Source: Armigeres subalbatus
Lineage: Eukaryota > Arthropoda > Insecta > Diptera > Culicidae
Assembly: GCF_024139115.2 (NCBI RefSeq)
Contig: NC_085139.1
Span: forward strand, 13,549,533 to 13,613,532
Direction of reading: 5' to 3'
Length of the DNA: 64,000 nt
Of this stretch, positions 45,601 to 54,929 are shown piece by piece. The notes under the pieces were generated by a model. It made no database searches, was not told where the DNA came from, and was given only the letters and a program-made list of their open reading frames with translations. Each line of letters begins with the position of its first letter. Position 1 is the first letter of the stretch. The position numbers were made by a program, and so were the translations under genes.

Positions 45601-46213
45601 CGAGGTGATCCTGAATTTGGCATGTATTGGCTCTAGATTTTTCATAATTATCCAAGTAATTAGATAAATAATCTCGTAAATTGGGTCTCTCGTTTGTTCG
45701 GCTGCATAATATCTGCTATGGTCGCTAGCCTTTCTGCATAACCGTATGACTTCCATGTACGAATCCGCTCTCCTCGTTTACTCGGTCGGTCGCCGCACAA
45801 TAAACATAAACGAGGGGAGGGGTCTAGCGGGGCGGTACTATCAAAAGCAAGCCCTAGTAATTCCCTTCGTGAAAAGCCCGTGATCATAAAAATCGCATTA
45901 CTGAGAACGAACACTTTGAACGAGGTGACTGTCGTCCCGGCCCCTTCAGCATTAAACTAATCACTTACCAGTTGAAAAACTTTCTAGGCTCCAAGTATTG
46001 ATTCTCGTCTTCGTAAATTTCGGGCGAAATTCCGGGCGTTTCAAAATGCCAAATGCACACATGACAATCGTTCGTCTCATCCAGATCCATTTCGACTTCA
46101 GCGCCACATCCCTTCCGGATAGAATCCAGCCATCGTGCTGCGAGAATGCTTTGCTGGGGGAATCGTCGGCAGCTATCGACCACAACGCAGCAGGTTGGCA
46201 CGATGCATTTCAT
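26380..46213 (-). CDS. Gene A: THAP-ZAD-C2H2 zinc-finger protein, four exons
   Basis: Predicted nuclear DNA-binding protein of 654 aa. Exons (minus): 46213-45969, 36127-35666, 27693-26572, 26515-26380. Donors are GTAAGTG, GTAAGC and GTATGC; all three introns are in phase 2. Residues 1-58 form a THAP finger (C3, C8, C53, H56, with P19, W28 and F57). Exon 2 opens with the ZAD, a zinc-binding dimerisation domain of insect C2H2 factors: CCRLCLQFF at one end and ICIECLARL at the other. An acidic linker and basic VPRKKGR follow. Exons 3-4 encode 13 fingers; the last has C in place of the final H (HRKRC). HTGEKP joins fingers 12 and 13. Introns 1 and 2 (9,841 and 7,972 bp) are swollen by transposons. 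The stop at 26380-26382 has AATAAA 8 bp downstream. Paralogue: gene B. Confidence 0.85.
27724..31033 (+). mobile_element. RTE-clade LINE (JAM1-like), nearly full length, in gene A intron 2
   Basis: A perfect 13-bp TSD, AAGTTCATGATTC (27711-27723 and 31034-31046), fixes the limits. A GC-rich 5' UTR of ~250 bp precedes an apurinic endonuclease (GTWNCKSL, ALQEICWTG, INVHCPHEG, GDMNAQVG, IDHVLIDG, IESDHYL) and RT (NNKAPGVDQLPGELFKHGG, YQAGF, GFADDIDIMA). The C-terminal block ends GRLRWAGHVARMSD. It ends at the short tail TGATAAATAAA, as RTE elements do. At least three frameshifts (near 28543, 29890 and 30055) break the ORF although the FADD core is intact. It lies antisense to gene A. Confidence 0.88.
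31388..31541 (+). mobile_element. 154-bp 5'-truncated RTE copy
   Basis: Only the last ~150 bp of the same RTE family (WIDQVEDDLRTLRRLRGWRS to the TAATAAATAAATAAA tail), between TSDs TGGTTTACGAG (31377-31387 and 31542-31552). Confidence 0.8.
31627..31703. mobile_element. 77-bp hairpin MITE, copy 1
   Basis: A ~30-bp stem (ctgccgttctacgcatattt and its complement) with a short loop, flanked by TA on both sides. The same 77-bp element in reverse orientation is at 56167-56243. Confidence 0.7.
31740..33060 (+). pseudogene. Second RTE-like LINE remnant (endonuclease and RT pieces)
   Basis: Reads VIQCYAPTDPADLQDKGKLY, then a GDFKAKIGS block (endonuclease GDFNAKIG), QICISRKWKR, then RT blocks GMRQGCILSTLLFLIIV and SADDVRLLAQRRSDMQ, then FQYLGSQLTSDGGTKVDIGA. 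Several stops and a large deletion between endonuclease and RT. It is a different family from the 27724 element. Confidence 0.6.
33640..34490 (-). pseudogene. LINE ORF1 (gag-like) remnant with CCHC knuckle
   Basis: Three minus-strand frames follow each other: PTWVEIAAFVRQLGTDVSHM onward, then IRVFNLPPELPDNGLEKRLS (RRM-like region), then CFVCQAEGHRKDSCPK, a CCHC knuckle, and an acidic tail. This order matches ORF1 of I/LOA-type mosquito LINEs. Two frameshifts separate the pieces. No ORF2 follows. Confidence 0.55.
34840..35130 (+). pseudogene. RTE C-terminal fragment
   Basis: Decayed relative of the C-terminal block at 30640-30930 (FERKVL, wAGyv.rMSnnDPVKMVLgsDPT). It hosts the SINE at 35143-35578. 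Confidence 0.55.
35143..35578 (+). mobile_element. Full-length tRNA-derived SINE (Feilai-like)
   Basis: A tRNA-like head (GTAGCGTAGTTGG box A; GGTTCGATTCC box B; anticodon loop CTTACAA) is followed by a ~360-bp tRNA-unrelated body and an A-rich end. A 12-bp TSD, ATCAACGAAACT (35131-35142 and 35579-35590), gives a length of 436 bp. Assignment to Feilai is from its general form, not from an alignment. Confidence 0.75.
35666..36127 (-). CDS. Gene A exon 2: ZAD domain and acidic linker
   Basis: Follows the acceptor catgtttcag and completes the split Cys codon. ZAD cysteines are CRLC and CIEC. The linker contains SDYQEKEPKKEDDLDG. Ends KGRT plus CG before GTAAGC. Confidence 0.8.
36211..36326. mobile_element. 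116-bp MITE, GCCCTGAACGCAAT ends
   Basis: GCCCTGAACGCAAT at the left is the reverse complement of ATTGCGTTCAGGGC at the right, and GTAACGG/CCGTTG continues the match. TSD not clear. Confidence 0.5.
36330..36890. other. Gene A intron 1, possible BEL 5' region
   Basis: No LTR could be delimited here. The BEL gag frame starts at 36896. Confidence 0.3.
38532..38587 (-). mobile_element. 56-bp extremely 5'-truncated LINE insertion
   Basis: Minus strand: ...cctcgggctgccagtctctt, aaataaagac and a run of A, between 13-bp TSDs TCCACGAAGATAC (38519-38531 and 38588-38600). Same 3' end family as 12309-12347. Confidence 0.7.
39597..39719 (+). CDS. 40-codon membrane-type small ORF, copy 1
   Basis: Encodes a peptide starting MDCFGGIGFGVVVWLLLVI and ending in a basic, then acidic tail (SLRRAIKF...ND). 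One hydrophobic segment of about 15-18 residues could span a membrane. The start context is GCGAAAATGG. Copies with the same frame occur at 41946 and 42701. Whether it is translated is unknown; it lies in a repeat, not in a host gene. Confidence 0.3.
   Translation: MDCFGGIGFGVVVWLLLVIPSIQIHYIISLRRAIKFATND
40467..41921 (+). mobile_element. Solo LTR of a BEL/Pao-type element (1,455 bp)
   Basis: Starts TGTAACCGTTCGGTTCCAAT and ends AGCTAGCGAGTTTCA, with TSD GAAA (40463-40466 and 41922-41925). It has a TATA box (gctatataag near 40787), a purine-rich segment, a stem around ggtcc/gggacctttttcttttg, gacgtcacaaataaaa, and catcaagcctcgtcct near the end. The same landmarks occur in order in the LTR at 61898-63738. 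No internal region, so a solo LTR. A poly-C run lies at ~41741-41754. Confidence 0.75.
41946..42065 (+). CDS. Membrane-type small ORF, copy 2 (altered C-terminus)
   Basis: Identical to copy 1 in its first ten codons and nearly so through the hydrophobic part (MDCFGGIGFGVVAWLLLVIS). A ~36-bp deletion removes the basic segment, and the frame runs on to a TAG at 42063-42065. Confidence 0.25.
   Translation: MDCFGGIGFGVVAWLLLVISSIQIYCIIEFCTLKKVYFG
42701..42823 (+). CDS. Membrane-type small ORF, copy 3
   Basis: Same 40-codon length and stop as copy 1. Differences include four synonymous and about eight replacement changes and no indel. The upstream frame is not conserved between copies, which marks this ATG as the natural start if the ORF is used at all. 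Confidence 0.3.
   Translation: MDCFGGIGFCVVAWLLLVIPPVQINCIISLRRAIKFASYD
43807..43944. mobile_element. hAT MITE, copy 2
   Basis: Ends CAGTGGCGTAGCCA and TGGCTACGCCACTG, perfect 8-bp TSD ATCTGTTC (43799-43806 and 43945-43952). Same family as 17711-17843, reverse orientation. It sits in the BEL remnant. Confidence 0.85.
44540..45250. other. Unassigned sequence in gene A intron 1
   Basis: Possibly BEL 3' region or another LTR fragment. No frame or repeat could be assigned. Confidence 0.3.
45259..45502. mobile_element. 244-bp snapback element, long hairpin
   Basis: Each arm is about 120 bp, starting TCACTTGTCATAAGACGAGT, with few mismatches and almost no loop. Both strands therefore encode nearly the same 61-codon frame, which is a by-product of the symmetry. 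It lies in gene A intron 1, 467 bp inside from exon 1. Confidence 0.7.
45510..45960. other. Gene A intron 1, proximal part
   Basis: A minus-strand frame (45914-45660) looks like retroelement-derived sequence but has no domain. Confidence 0.3.
45969..46213 (-). CDS. Gene A exon 1: THAP domain
   Basis: Encodes MKCIVPTC through DCHVCIWHFE to LEPRKFFN, then TG of a split Cys codon. The donor TG|GTAAGTGA is near-consensus. A second ATG 21 bp upstream (46234) is in frame; 46213 is preferred because gene B starts at the equivalent point (MPCVVPTC). Confidence 0.8.
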
Positions 46214-46490
46214 GCTGAAATAATTTTCGGACATGTAATTATTGGATGAATATTATAGAACATAATTCCAACTAACTTTTAGGATTGTTTTTATTTCTGT
46301 TTTGATGTGACACTAATGTTTTTCCTGGCGGATATAATGCCGTATTCGCGAATACGAAAGTAATGCCTCTACTCACTCTTATGGCAAAATCTCATTGCTA
46401 TCTGTCAGCAGGGATGCCAGAAACAATTTTTTTAAGTCTGTATCAATCTCAGCAAAATGTCTGTATTTGTCTGTATTGCTACCATTGCTA

Positions 46491-47313
46491 CGTACACACC
46501 AGTCAAGCAGTTCGACGAACATTGACTCCACCCCCAAGAAAACGCTTCGGTTGCTGCTTTGTTGGAACGTGTGTGAAGTTGTTCGAACAACCATTTGACA
46601 GTTGGCGGCTCGGTTGAGAAAAATTAAAACGGTTTGATTTTGGTTTGAGTTGTCGGGGGTGGAGTCAAGGTTCGCCGAACATGTTTGAGCATTTGTAGTG
46701 AAGTTGCACAAACCCCCATATATTTTTTGATGGTTGGTGCTCGAGTTGGTGCTTCGGTCGTTCGTGTGTGATATTGTTGGTCGAATAAATTGATTGTTCG
46801 TGTCGGTGTTTTATAAAAATTGATGAATGTTTGAATAAACGGGAGGTGGAGTCAATGTTGGTCGAACCAGATTCTATTATATAGAGTTGCGCAAAGAGGA
46901 TCTTCTTACTCTTATTCTGAATGATGCTCTTGTTATTATGTTGAAAAATTTCATTTTTGTTCAACCCTTCAAGTGACTTCACGGGAGTGATCACTTCTAA
47001 AGCTTTTTAATTCGATAATCAAAGTCACCTACAGAGTGCAAACACGTGAGTTTCTTGTTGCAACTATATTGGGGGGAGTATTGAAGTTTTTTGAAGCTGT
47101 TTCTAGAACAAATCTAATACATTTCAATTCATGAGTTTTAATTCGCCATAATAATCATCAGGCGATAACAATACTTCCGCCTTACCAACAAGCATTTGTT
47201 TACTTTGCTCGATAGGTAGACGGTTTGACAGTTCAATAGGTAGATTTGGCTTCACTCTTTGCGTAACTCTATATATAATAGACTCTGGGTCGAGCTGCTT
47301 GACCGTGTGTACG
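46491..47313. mobile_element. MITE of the CGTACACAC family, copy A (split)
   Basis: Left end CGTACACACCAGTCAAGCAG; right end GCTTGACCGTGTGTACG. ~40-bp inverted repeats include gaacattgactccacc. Without the nested hAT it is about 400 bp. Copy B is at 61606-63844 (reverse orientation); fragments of a copy C are at 54930-55700. Confidence 0.65.
46868..47287. mobile_element. 420-bp hAT-like MITE nested in copy A
   Basis: Ends CAGATTCTATTATATAGAGT and the complement of CAGAGTCTATTATATATAGA, with 8-bp TSD GGTCGAAC/GGTCGAGC (46860-46867 and 47288-47295, one mismatch). Confidence 0.65.
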
Positions 47314-47499
47314 TTCCATATGGTGTTTAGAAGATACAAGTATTAGAAAATTATTCGAAAACCATGCACTTTTGAAAACGTAGAATATCGAAGTTTCAAT
47401 AATCAAAAAGTCATTGTAATACTTAGTCGAGTCAAGTACGAGATACTGACGACAAGTAAGCTTTGCGCTTTCGAAAAAAAATACTTTTGGCTTCCAAAC

Positions 47500-49150
47500 G
47501 GAATCTTTTAAGACTTTGGAATCCCAGAAGGATATCCCTTGTACAGAATGAGAAAAAAAACTCGACTCCACTCAGAATTCCAATAGTATTCCTTTTGAAA
47601 GTCTAGAAGGAATCCGTTTGAAAGTAAAGTCCAAAATAATTTCATTCAACAGTCCAACAAGGTTCCATTAGGAAACCCAAAAGAATTCTGTTTTGGAAGC
47701 CTGTAATAATTTCGTTCAGAAATATAGAAGAATTCTTTCCAGAATCCCAAATAATTTTGTTCGGAAACCCAGAGAAAGGAACTATTTGGATTCATGAAAC
47801 GAGATTTTTTGGTTTTCTGAACGGCGCTTTTTTTTCTCGCTATTCCTGGGCGATGGAGATTGGGTGGACTGTATGGGGTGATCACAGTCCCGACGCAAAC
47901 GAACTCTGCCACAATTACGGCCTTTCTTCCTCGATTCTCGGTTCCAATAATTAACACACGCGACGTACAAAGCAATTACACATTTTATTTAATCTAGACT
48001 CAAACTACATTTAACATTTGTTTCGACACTTAAGCACTAACATTTTAATTTCTTACAACACTAACATCAATTGACTTATATCTAACGCAGTACAATTTGA
48101 CCGACCAACCAGAGTATCTACGGATAACTAACTTAATCTATTCCACTGAACCCCACCACACGATTGAAATCTCTAACTCCGACACCCAACGACGGACATC
48201 CTGACGGCATCGTTCCGATCTATCTTCTCGCAGATCTCTATTGGTTTCGTTAGCTGCAGTTCGCTGCCAGGGGCGGAAGGGTCCATCATAAACAATTAGA
48301 ATGATTTTTAAGTTCAGTACAAAGTTCATCACTTAAAGAAGAACTGAACGGAGCTCTTCTTGGCTTTCGGAAAGAACTCTTCTGGGTTTTTCGAATCGAT
48401 TCCTTTTGCAGTTCCAAACAAAAGCTTTTCAGGGCCCTTAAGTATTCTAATGGGAATCCCTTGTCCAGAAGCAGAAAAAGATTCCGTACAGGAGCCCAGA
48501 ACGCTCCAATTGAAAGTCTAGAAGTATTTCTTTGGAAAGTCCAAAAGGATTCCGTTCGGAAGACCAAAAGTCTTCCGTTCGGTATTCAAGAGAGATTATG
48601 TTCAGAATTCTGTTTGAAAGTCCTAATGGATTTCTCGCTTAACTTTTCAAAAGGACCTAAGTAACATTTTTTTCATGATTTAATTTGAATAGCGCAATCA
48701 ACAGAACAACATGAAATCTATTGATTGCAGTGTTCAAATTAATTCATGAAAAAAATGTTACTTAGGTTCTTTTGAAAAGTTAAGCGAGATTTCTTTGAGA
48801 AGCCCAGAGTGATTCCTTTCGTTAGCCCAATAGAATTTCGTTCAAAAACTCGAAGGGATTCCGTTAGTAAACCCAGGAGGATTACGTTCGGAAGTTCACA
48901 AAATTTTCTACCTAAATCCGTACAAACGAATATTTTTTGGGCACCCTAATGGAAATCTTTTGGACCTTCGAACGCTATCATTTTGAGCTTCAGAAGGGAT
49001 GAATTTTGGACTTCTGAATGGAATCTTTTTAGATTTCGGAAAGGAATCAAAGAATCTATCCATTTGAAATTCTAAAAGCTAGAAGGATTATGTTTGAAAC
49101 CCAAAAGGAATTTCAAAATGTTACCGTTTGGAAACTTTATAGAAATCCTT
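47500..49150. repeat. Degenerate AAGGATTCCGTTCGGAA-type repeats
   Basis: About 30-35-bp units such as ccaaaaggattccgttcgga, highly diverged, inside the hAT element. Confidence 0.55.
48636..48786. mobile_element. 151-bp snapback MITE
   Basis: Arms of about 65 bp beginning CGCTTAACTTTTCAAAAGG, with TSD GGATTTCT/AGATTTCT (48628-48635 and 48787-48794). Confidence 0.65.
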
Positions 49151-49360
49151 ACGCAATTTTTTTTTGGAAACCCAAAATGGTTTAATTGGATAGCCCAACA
49201 GGATTCTGCCCAAAGTTTTCGAAAACTGAATGTCTGTAAAAGTCTGTAACTTCAATCAAAAGTCTGTATAATGTCTGTAATCTGTATGATGTCTGTATGC
49301 AAGACCAAATATCTGTATAAATACAGACATGTCTGTATATCTGGCATCCCTGTCTGTCAG

Positions 49361-49770
49361 ACTGTGCGTGAAACATGTCCGCCAATAGAGGCCTTGATTA
49401 AGAGAAACGCAGATAGAAAATATAGCTCTGTCAACACTGCAGCCAAACTTCTTCATGTAAGAACAACACATGAAAAGGAAGAAATGGTTTATCCCTGGGA
49501 CGGGACTTGCAAAGAAGAAAAAATGTAACTTCAGCTGCTGCCTATTGTGATCAGTTAACCACGCATTTGTGATTCATTTGTTTGGCTAATAAAATTCGTT
49601 TTGCGCCAATGAAAAATATGTGCAGCTGCTCTTGATATGTATTACACTAATTTGTTTCAAGTGCGTTCTGGGATAGTGGATGGTTATGTGCGCACACTTA
49701 AATTTTAAAATTAAATTTAATGGAGTTTCGCCAATAAATATATGCGGATTATCCTCAGTGTGAGAATCTC
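49361..49770. other. Intergenic DNA between genes A and B
   Basis: Nothing recognised. Confidence 0.3.
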
Positions 49771-49774
49771 AATA

Positions 49775-49888
49775 GGGCACTGCACGGAAGAATCTCTTTC
49801 GTTCTTCATGAAATTTGACGTTTACTGGCCTTGTTGTTTTCAGATTTCTTTGCAGTGAAAAAGAGACAAAGCAGTCCGTGCAGTGCCC
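49775..49888. mobile_element. 114-bp MITE with TA TSD
   Basis: Ends GGGCACTGCACGGA and TCCGTGCAGTGCCC, flanked by TA. Confidence 0.6.
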
Positions 49889-50207
49889 TATATACGTACC
49901 GTGCAGGCACAGACAAACAGACATAACACTGGTCAAATTTCCATCGTTCACTGATTTACTGGTCAATTCAAATAATCATTAGTTGGCCAATCGATCACTT
50001 GGGCGCGCGCATCGGATTTGCTCGAGTTTGACGTTTGCTCAATACCGCCATCTGGTTCGTGATTTGCCCAACTAACTGAAATCAATAGATGTCGTTAGTG
50101 TTTGAGCAACGATGAATCTGATGAGTGAATTTTCAATGTGTTATGTCTGTTTGTATGTGGTGCAGGGTTACCAGTTTATTTTTTGATAAATCAATTAGGC
50201 GACCGTA

Positions 50208-50353
50208 CGCGTAAATCTGAATCTTCTCAGTGACTGAGTTTTGCCTTTGCCTTCGAATAAAAAGGGTGTTCCACGGAAGCTGGGTAGAATTTCCTAACGA
50301 CAAAAAGAGAGGCAGCACACAAATCAGTCTGAGTAAAGATTCAGATTTACGCG
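50208..50353. mobile_element. 146-bp inverted-repeat element
   Basis: Ends CGCGTAAATCTGAATCTT and AAGATTCAGATTTACGCG. TSD unclear. Confidence 0.5.
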
Positions 50354-50803
50354 AGAGAAATATTTTAGTATGGAAATATAAAGTATTTATCAATATACAT
50401 ATTTTATATCTTCAGTGTATAAATTGTCTGCATGTGTATATCGTATATATATACATATATACGTGTGTTTGTGATTATCGTGATAGTCGTCGTGGCGATG
50501 AGACAGATGACAAAGCCAGATGTTTGTTTACATCGACTACCTTCAATTATAAACAAGATTGCAATTTTTATAATCTGTAATTCTGTAAGAAAACATAATA
50601 CATATTTTATGAGTTAACACCAGTTTACGGTCTATGAAAAGTTCAATGATTGTGGTAACGGTTTTCAGTGAAGATTGAAGATAATCCCAACGGTAAAGAT
50701 TGTCTGTGTTACAGTCGAAAATAAGATTAGTCGAATAAAATCAATCAATAATTGTTTTCATTCAAGGGTACTACCTGTAAATAGCCGAAATTGAATCACA
50801 GTA
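50354..50803. promoter_or_regulatory. Presumed 5' region of gene B
   Basis: About 450 bp, AT-rich, between the last MITE and the ATG. No clear core promoter motif. Confidence 0.25.
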
Positions 50804-53800
50804 ATGCCTTGCGTGGTACCAACCTGTGGAACGTCCGAGGGCAGCTTTATGCTGTTCCCACGGGACGAATCGCTTTCGGAGCGCTGGTTCGACGCGATTC
50901 AGGTGGGATGCGGCATCCTGATGGAACTGGCTGAAGGACGTGACTTGAGCCAGACCGAGATCTGTTTGAGGCACTTTGAGGAGGTCGAGACGTTGGCGTG
51001 CGACGATGACTACCGGTATCGGGAGCCTAGGTTGTTTGTCAATGGGTATGTAGAGATGTTTTTTACTTCTATTAAATATGCTAGGTTTAGATTGTGCAAG
51101 TGAGTTGAGCAAGTCGCTTGACTTGTACGCGAATTGAATATTTAAAGATTCGATTTAAATCTTGAATAAAAATCTAATTAAACAAAAGTAGCAGTTCAAT
51201 AATTTTGAAATAAGATAACACTGCTCGCAAAGCAAGATTATTTTTGACAGACATTCAATAGATTTTAACAGATGTCTTATTGGTCTTATTGGAAAGCACC
51301 AACGATTCTCATTGCCGGGTAGTTTTTGATTTTCAAAATTTTCCAACTAGAGATAAGCAAGTCTAAGGCTGAAATTTTTTATAATAAAGACCTCATAAAA
51401 AACCCTGATTAGTACATTCAAAGTTAATTGCCTATATTCCGGATATAAGCCCCCTGGAGTGGAAATTAATTAGGGTAAAGGATGTATTTTGGACCACCCT
51501 TAGGAGGGCTCTTATTTTGGACCACCAAGAGGAATTTGCACTCAGTGGTCCAAAATATGACCCGTCGAACTGGTGGTCCAAAATACCTCCCATACCCTAC
51601 TGTGTCTGAAACTCAATTTGTGCAATTGCATATATTTGGATGATGGTCAACAACACTGTTACTTATAATATCACTTATGTATTTAAATTTTCGTTACTCT
51701 ATAAAATTCTTTTTCCGTATTTTGAACCGTTTTTTGACGGGAGAAACTTTTGCGAAGCGAAAAACACGTCCACCTAACACCACGACATACTTCGATCGAC
51801 AAAACTTGATAATTAAAAGACACATTTAGGCTGGAACAATTATTTTGGTTTGTCCTTTTTCTATTGATAATAAATGGGATGGGAAATAAAAATAAATAAA
51901 TAAATTGATAAAAATAAATAAATTTATAAAATCTTTCAATGAAAATTCAAAGTTTTATTAATAATTTTTCAGTTTAAAATTGAAATTTTCCCTCCAATAA
52001 CCAAATTTGGCGACGAAATTTGGATGGATGCGGAGACAAGATAATAAAATTTGTTCCCGCCTTATGGATAACTTTTGATCGATCACGCATTTAATCTGGA
52101 AACATGTGCCTATTAATTGGTAATTTTGTTAAGAATTGGTATTTTCCAGTCATTCACGGGTCATTTCTATTCAATCATGTTGGATCAACTTGCTAGAGTT
52201 GAATCCTAGACCCGTCCCTATCCTAATTCGTAACTTTCTGTGAATTTGAATGCACCCGACTAACACTAACTGTTTAAAAAATCCATGTCCTTTTCAGCAA
52301 TAAGGAACCCGTGGAAATTGTAAGCTGCCGGATGTGCTTGCAATTCTACCCGCTCTACTGCCTGGTCTCGGTGGAAGGAAATCTTGCCGGCAACGATATA
52401 AAGCTGAGCATTTACGAAGCCTTGAGCATCGCCATTGGCGAGGAAGATTTTCTGAAACACATTTGCATCGAGTGTCTGGCGCGGTTGGAAATGCTGATTG
52501 CTATTCAGCGGGATTTTTCCCAAGCGGATGTGGAGTTTCAAGAGTTGCTCAAAAGTGCGAGGGATACTACATTCGATATCCATAGTATAGTAAAATTGGA
52601 GCACCCGTCGGTGGATGCATTCATAGAGGAAGAACGTGCCGAGTCTAGTCCAGAGCCGGAATATGAAATTGTCGAGGAAGTTACCGGTGATGACTACGTT
52701 GTTGAGGATACCACCGCCAAAGTCACGATCAGAGAAATAAAAAGAAGGGATCAGTGTGTGGTCAAGTAAGTTTGTTATCACATTCATAGAATTTTTAACA
52801 AATGTGTTCTAAATTTAAGGGTTAAGAAGAAACGGGGAGCGATAGAGTCCAATCTGGTTGATATCATTAGACGGAAATGTTACATTTGTTCAACGGTTCT
52901 AGAAGATGCCAACGAACTATCTTTGCACTTAACAAATATTCATGCGACCAAGACTGACTATCGCTGTGAAGAATGTTCGCTAGATTTTCCTCTGTTGGCG
53001 ACTTACAACAGACATCTGTCTCGCCATGACAAATCAGAAAGACCGCACAAATGTAATCACTGCCCTATCCATTTCAAATCGATCATTCAGCTCAAATCGC
53101 ACGAGAACAAACTTCACGGCACTGAGCATGACGTGAAATGCAGTGCTGAAGCACCCAAAAAAATTGTATGTGAGACCTGCGGGAAAACATTCCAATACAA
53201 ACACAAACTAAAAGCCCACATACGCCTGGTACACATGGATAACACACAACCCGTTTGTAATATTTGTGATAAACGCTTCACTGCGAAATCTAGTCTCGAA
53301 AGGCATATGCTGCTCCACACGAACGAAAATCCGCACATCTGTACAACATGCGGCAGGTCGTTCCGGCGAGCCCTCCTCCTCCGGTACCACATGGAAATGG
53401 AACATGAAGGCAGAAACCCCCACGTGTGCGGTGAATGCAAGGAGGAGTTCAAAAACTACCACCAACTTTACAACCACAAGCAGATCGTGCACTTGAAGAA
53501 GACCAACGTAGGAGGCACCAAACAGCGGATGTACCACCTTGCTTGCAAACTTTGCAAGACAAATCACGCCAAAACTTCCGACCTGGAGCGGCACATCAAA
53601 GTGGACCACCCCAACGACACCTACCCATACGCACAGTGTCTCAGCTGTCCGCGCACCTTTCTCTCGAAGGCGCACCTGGACCACCACAAGGGCATCCACA
53701 CCGACAAGTACGCCTGCAAAGAGTGCGGGAAACGGCACACAACCATTCAAACGCTGCAAACCCACATGGAGAATACGCACTCGGACGTCCGACGGTACGA

Positions 53801-54199
53801 CTGTACGGTTTGCATAAACAAATCGTACAAAACGGCGGTCTCACTGCGACAGCACATGGCCACGCATACGCACGGCAAGAAGCACGTGTGTGAGTTTTGC
53901 CACAAGGGTTTTGTGAGGAAGGATCAGATGGTGATCCATCGCAGGTAGATATCATTATGTGCCATTGTTATGCTGCTATGACACTATTGTAAACGCTTAA
54001 TGTAGATTGACATGTAATTTGAACATTTTTACTATGTTTTAGGATTCACACCGGTGAGAAACCTTTCCAATGTCTCAACTGCTCAAAACGGTTTAGTGAT
54101 GATGCGACGTTTTCCAAACACAAGAAACGCTGTCTGGAGCACGTGTTCAAAGCGAATGAAGATAATGTTGACGACTTGCTAAATTTTGATTTTGTCTAA
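50804..54199 (+). CDS. Gene B: THAP-ZAD-C2H2 zinc-finger protein, four exons
   Basis: Predicted nuclear DNA-binding protein of 663 aa, paralogue of gene A. Exons: 50804-51045, 52298-52765, 52820-53944, 54043-54199. All introns are in phase 2, with donors GTATGT, GTAAGT and GTAGAT and acceptors ccttttcag, aaatttaag and atgttttag. Residues 1-58 are a THAP finger (C3, C8, C54, H57, with P19, W28 and F58). Exon 2 holds the ZAD (SCRMCLQFY to ICIECLARL) and an acidic linker ([20 protein letters not shown]). The third exon starts with basic VKKKRG and has 12 fingers, from CYICSTVL to CEFCHKGF. Exon 4 has HTGEKP and finger 13, which ends HKKRC (C2HC). Introns are small: 1,252, 54 and 98 bp. A shorter model that starts in the C2H2 exon would miss the THAP and ZAD parts. 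AATAAA at 54385. Confidence 0.9.
51473..51597. mobile_element. 125-bp MITE in gene B intron 1
   Basis: Ends GGGTAAAGGATGTATTTTGG and CCAAAATACCTCCCATACCC, flanked by TA (51471-51472 and 51598-51599). Only TE of note in gene B besides a fragment of the tRNA-headed retroposon at ~51420-51470. Confidence 0.65.
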
Positions 54200-54384
54200 G
54201 TAAATAATATGTGTAGTGTACGTTCTATTAATTGAAGATGGTGTTCATTTAGATCGTGTGTAGCCGGTAATATATTATTGCTATGGCTATGGTTCCATAA
54301 AGCGTATCGTTCGTTCCAAGAACAAAATTTATTTTGTTTGGTGTTATTGTTCGCGCTAGCAAAATCTAATTGAAGTACGATTAG

Positions 54385-54390
54385 AATAAA
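54385..54390 (+). terminator. Gene B polyadenylation signal
   Basis: AATAAA 186 bp after the stop codon. Confidence 0.55.
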
Positions 54391-54439
54391 TAATAAGGAT
54401 GACAAAAATTTAAAATTTGAGATGATCAATGAAACTCTC

Positions 54440-54925
54440 ACATGAAGGATTATTATTATTATTATTATCGTATTTATTAGATATAAATAAAGAAATAATA
54501 AATCAAAACAAGCTCATCTGTATCATTTTTTTTATGTGTTACTTGAAAATTCGTAATACATATGAATATTTCCGAAAGGTGTTTCAATGCTTTGAATGTC
54601 AAATGTTGAATCCATTATTTTTGTTTTTTTTCGTATAACAAAGTTGTACCGAAAGGCTATCATTTTACTCCAAAGTCAAACTTTTGAATTGGGGACTTGA
54701 AGGTTCATAGTGTAGAATTCTAAACGACCCACCTCCGGTCGGAAATTCGTCAGACAGACAACACTAAAAGAGCGCAAGCAAACTGATGGAGACGCGTGGT
54801 TTCACTTGCGTGTGTATCGTTCGTTAGTGGGTGGAAGGCTTGGTGGGACAGTGTTTTGACTGGTCGATTTTGTTCACTCAGCATGTTATATAGGAAACCG
54901 TTCGATTACATAAATTTTATGAATT
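54440..54925. other. Intergenic DNA downstream of gene B
   Basis: Contains a short (ATT)n microsatellite near 54450-54468. Otherwise unremarkable. Confidence 0.4.
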
Positions 54926-54929
54926 CCGA

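Larger units (their letters stand above)
46409..49352. mobile_element. 2.94-kb non-autonomous hAT element
   Basis: Ends CAGGGATGCCAGA and TCTGGCATCCCTG, perfect 8-bp TSD TCTGTCAG (46401-46408 and 49353-49360). Subterminal tgtctgta motifs are repeated near both ends. There is no transposase. The interior holds degenerate repeats and nested elements (46491-47313, 46868-47287, 48636-48786). It starts 196 bp upstream of gene A's ATG. Confidence 0.8.

Noticed and set aside
54196..54441. 81-codon minus-strand ORF with a signal-peptide-like N-terminus (FILIVLQLDFASA)
   Set aside because: It lies in the AT-rich 3' UTR of gene B. The hydrophobic run is expected from AT-rich codons, and there is no homologue, promoter or splice site to support it.
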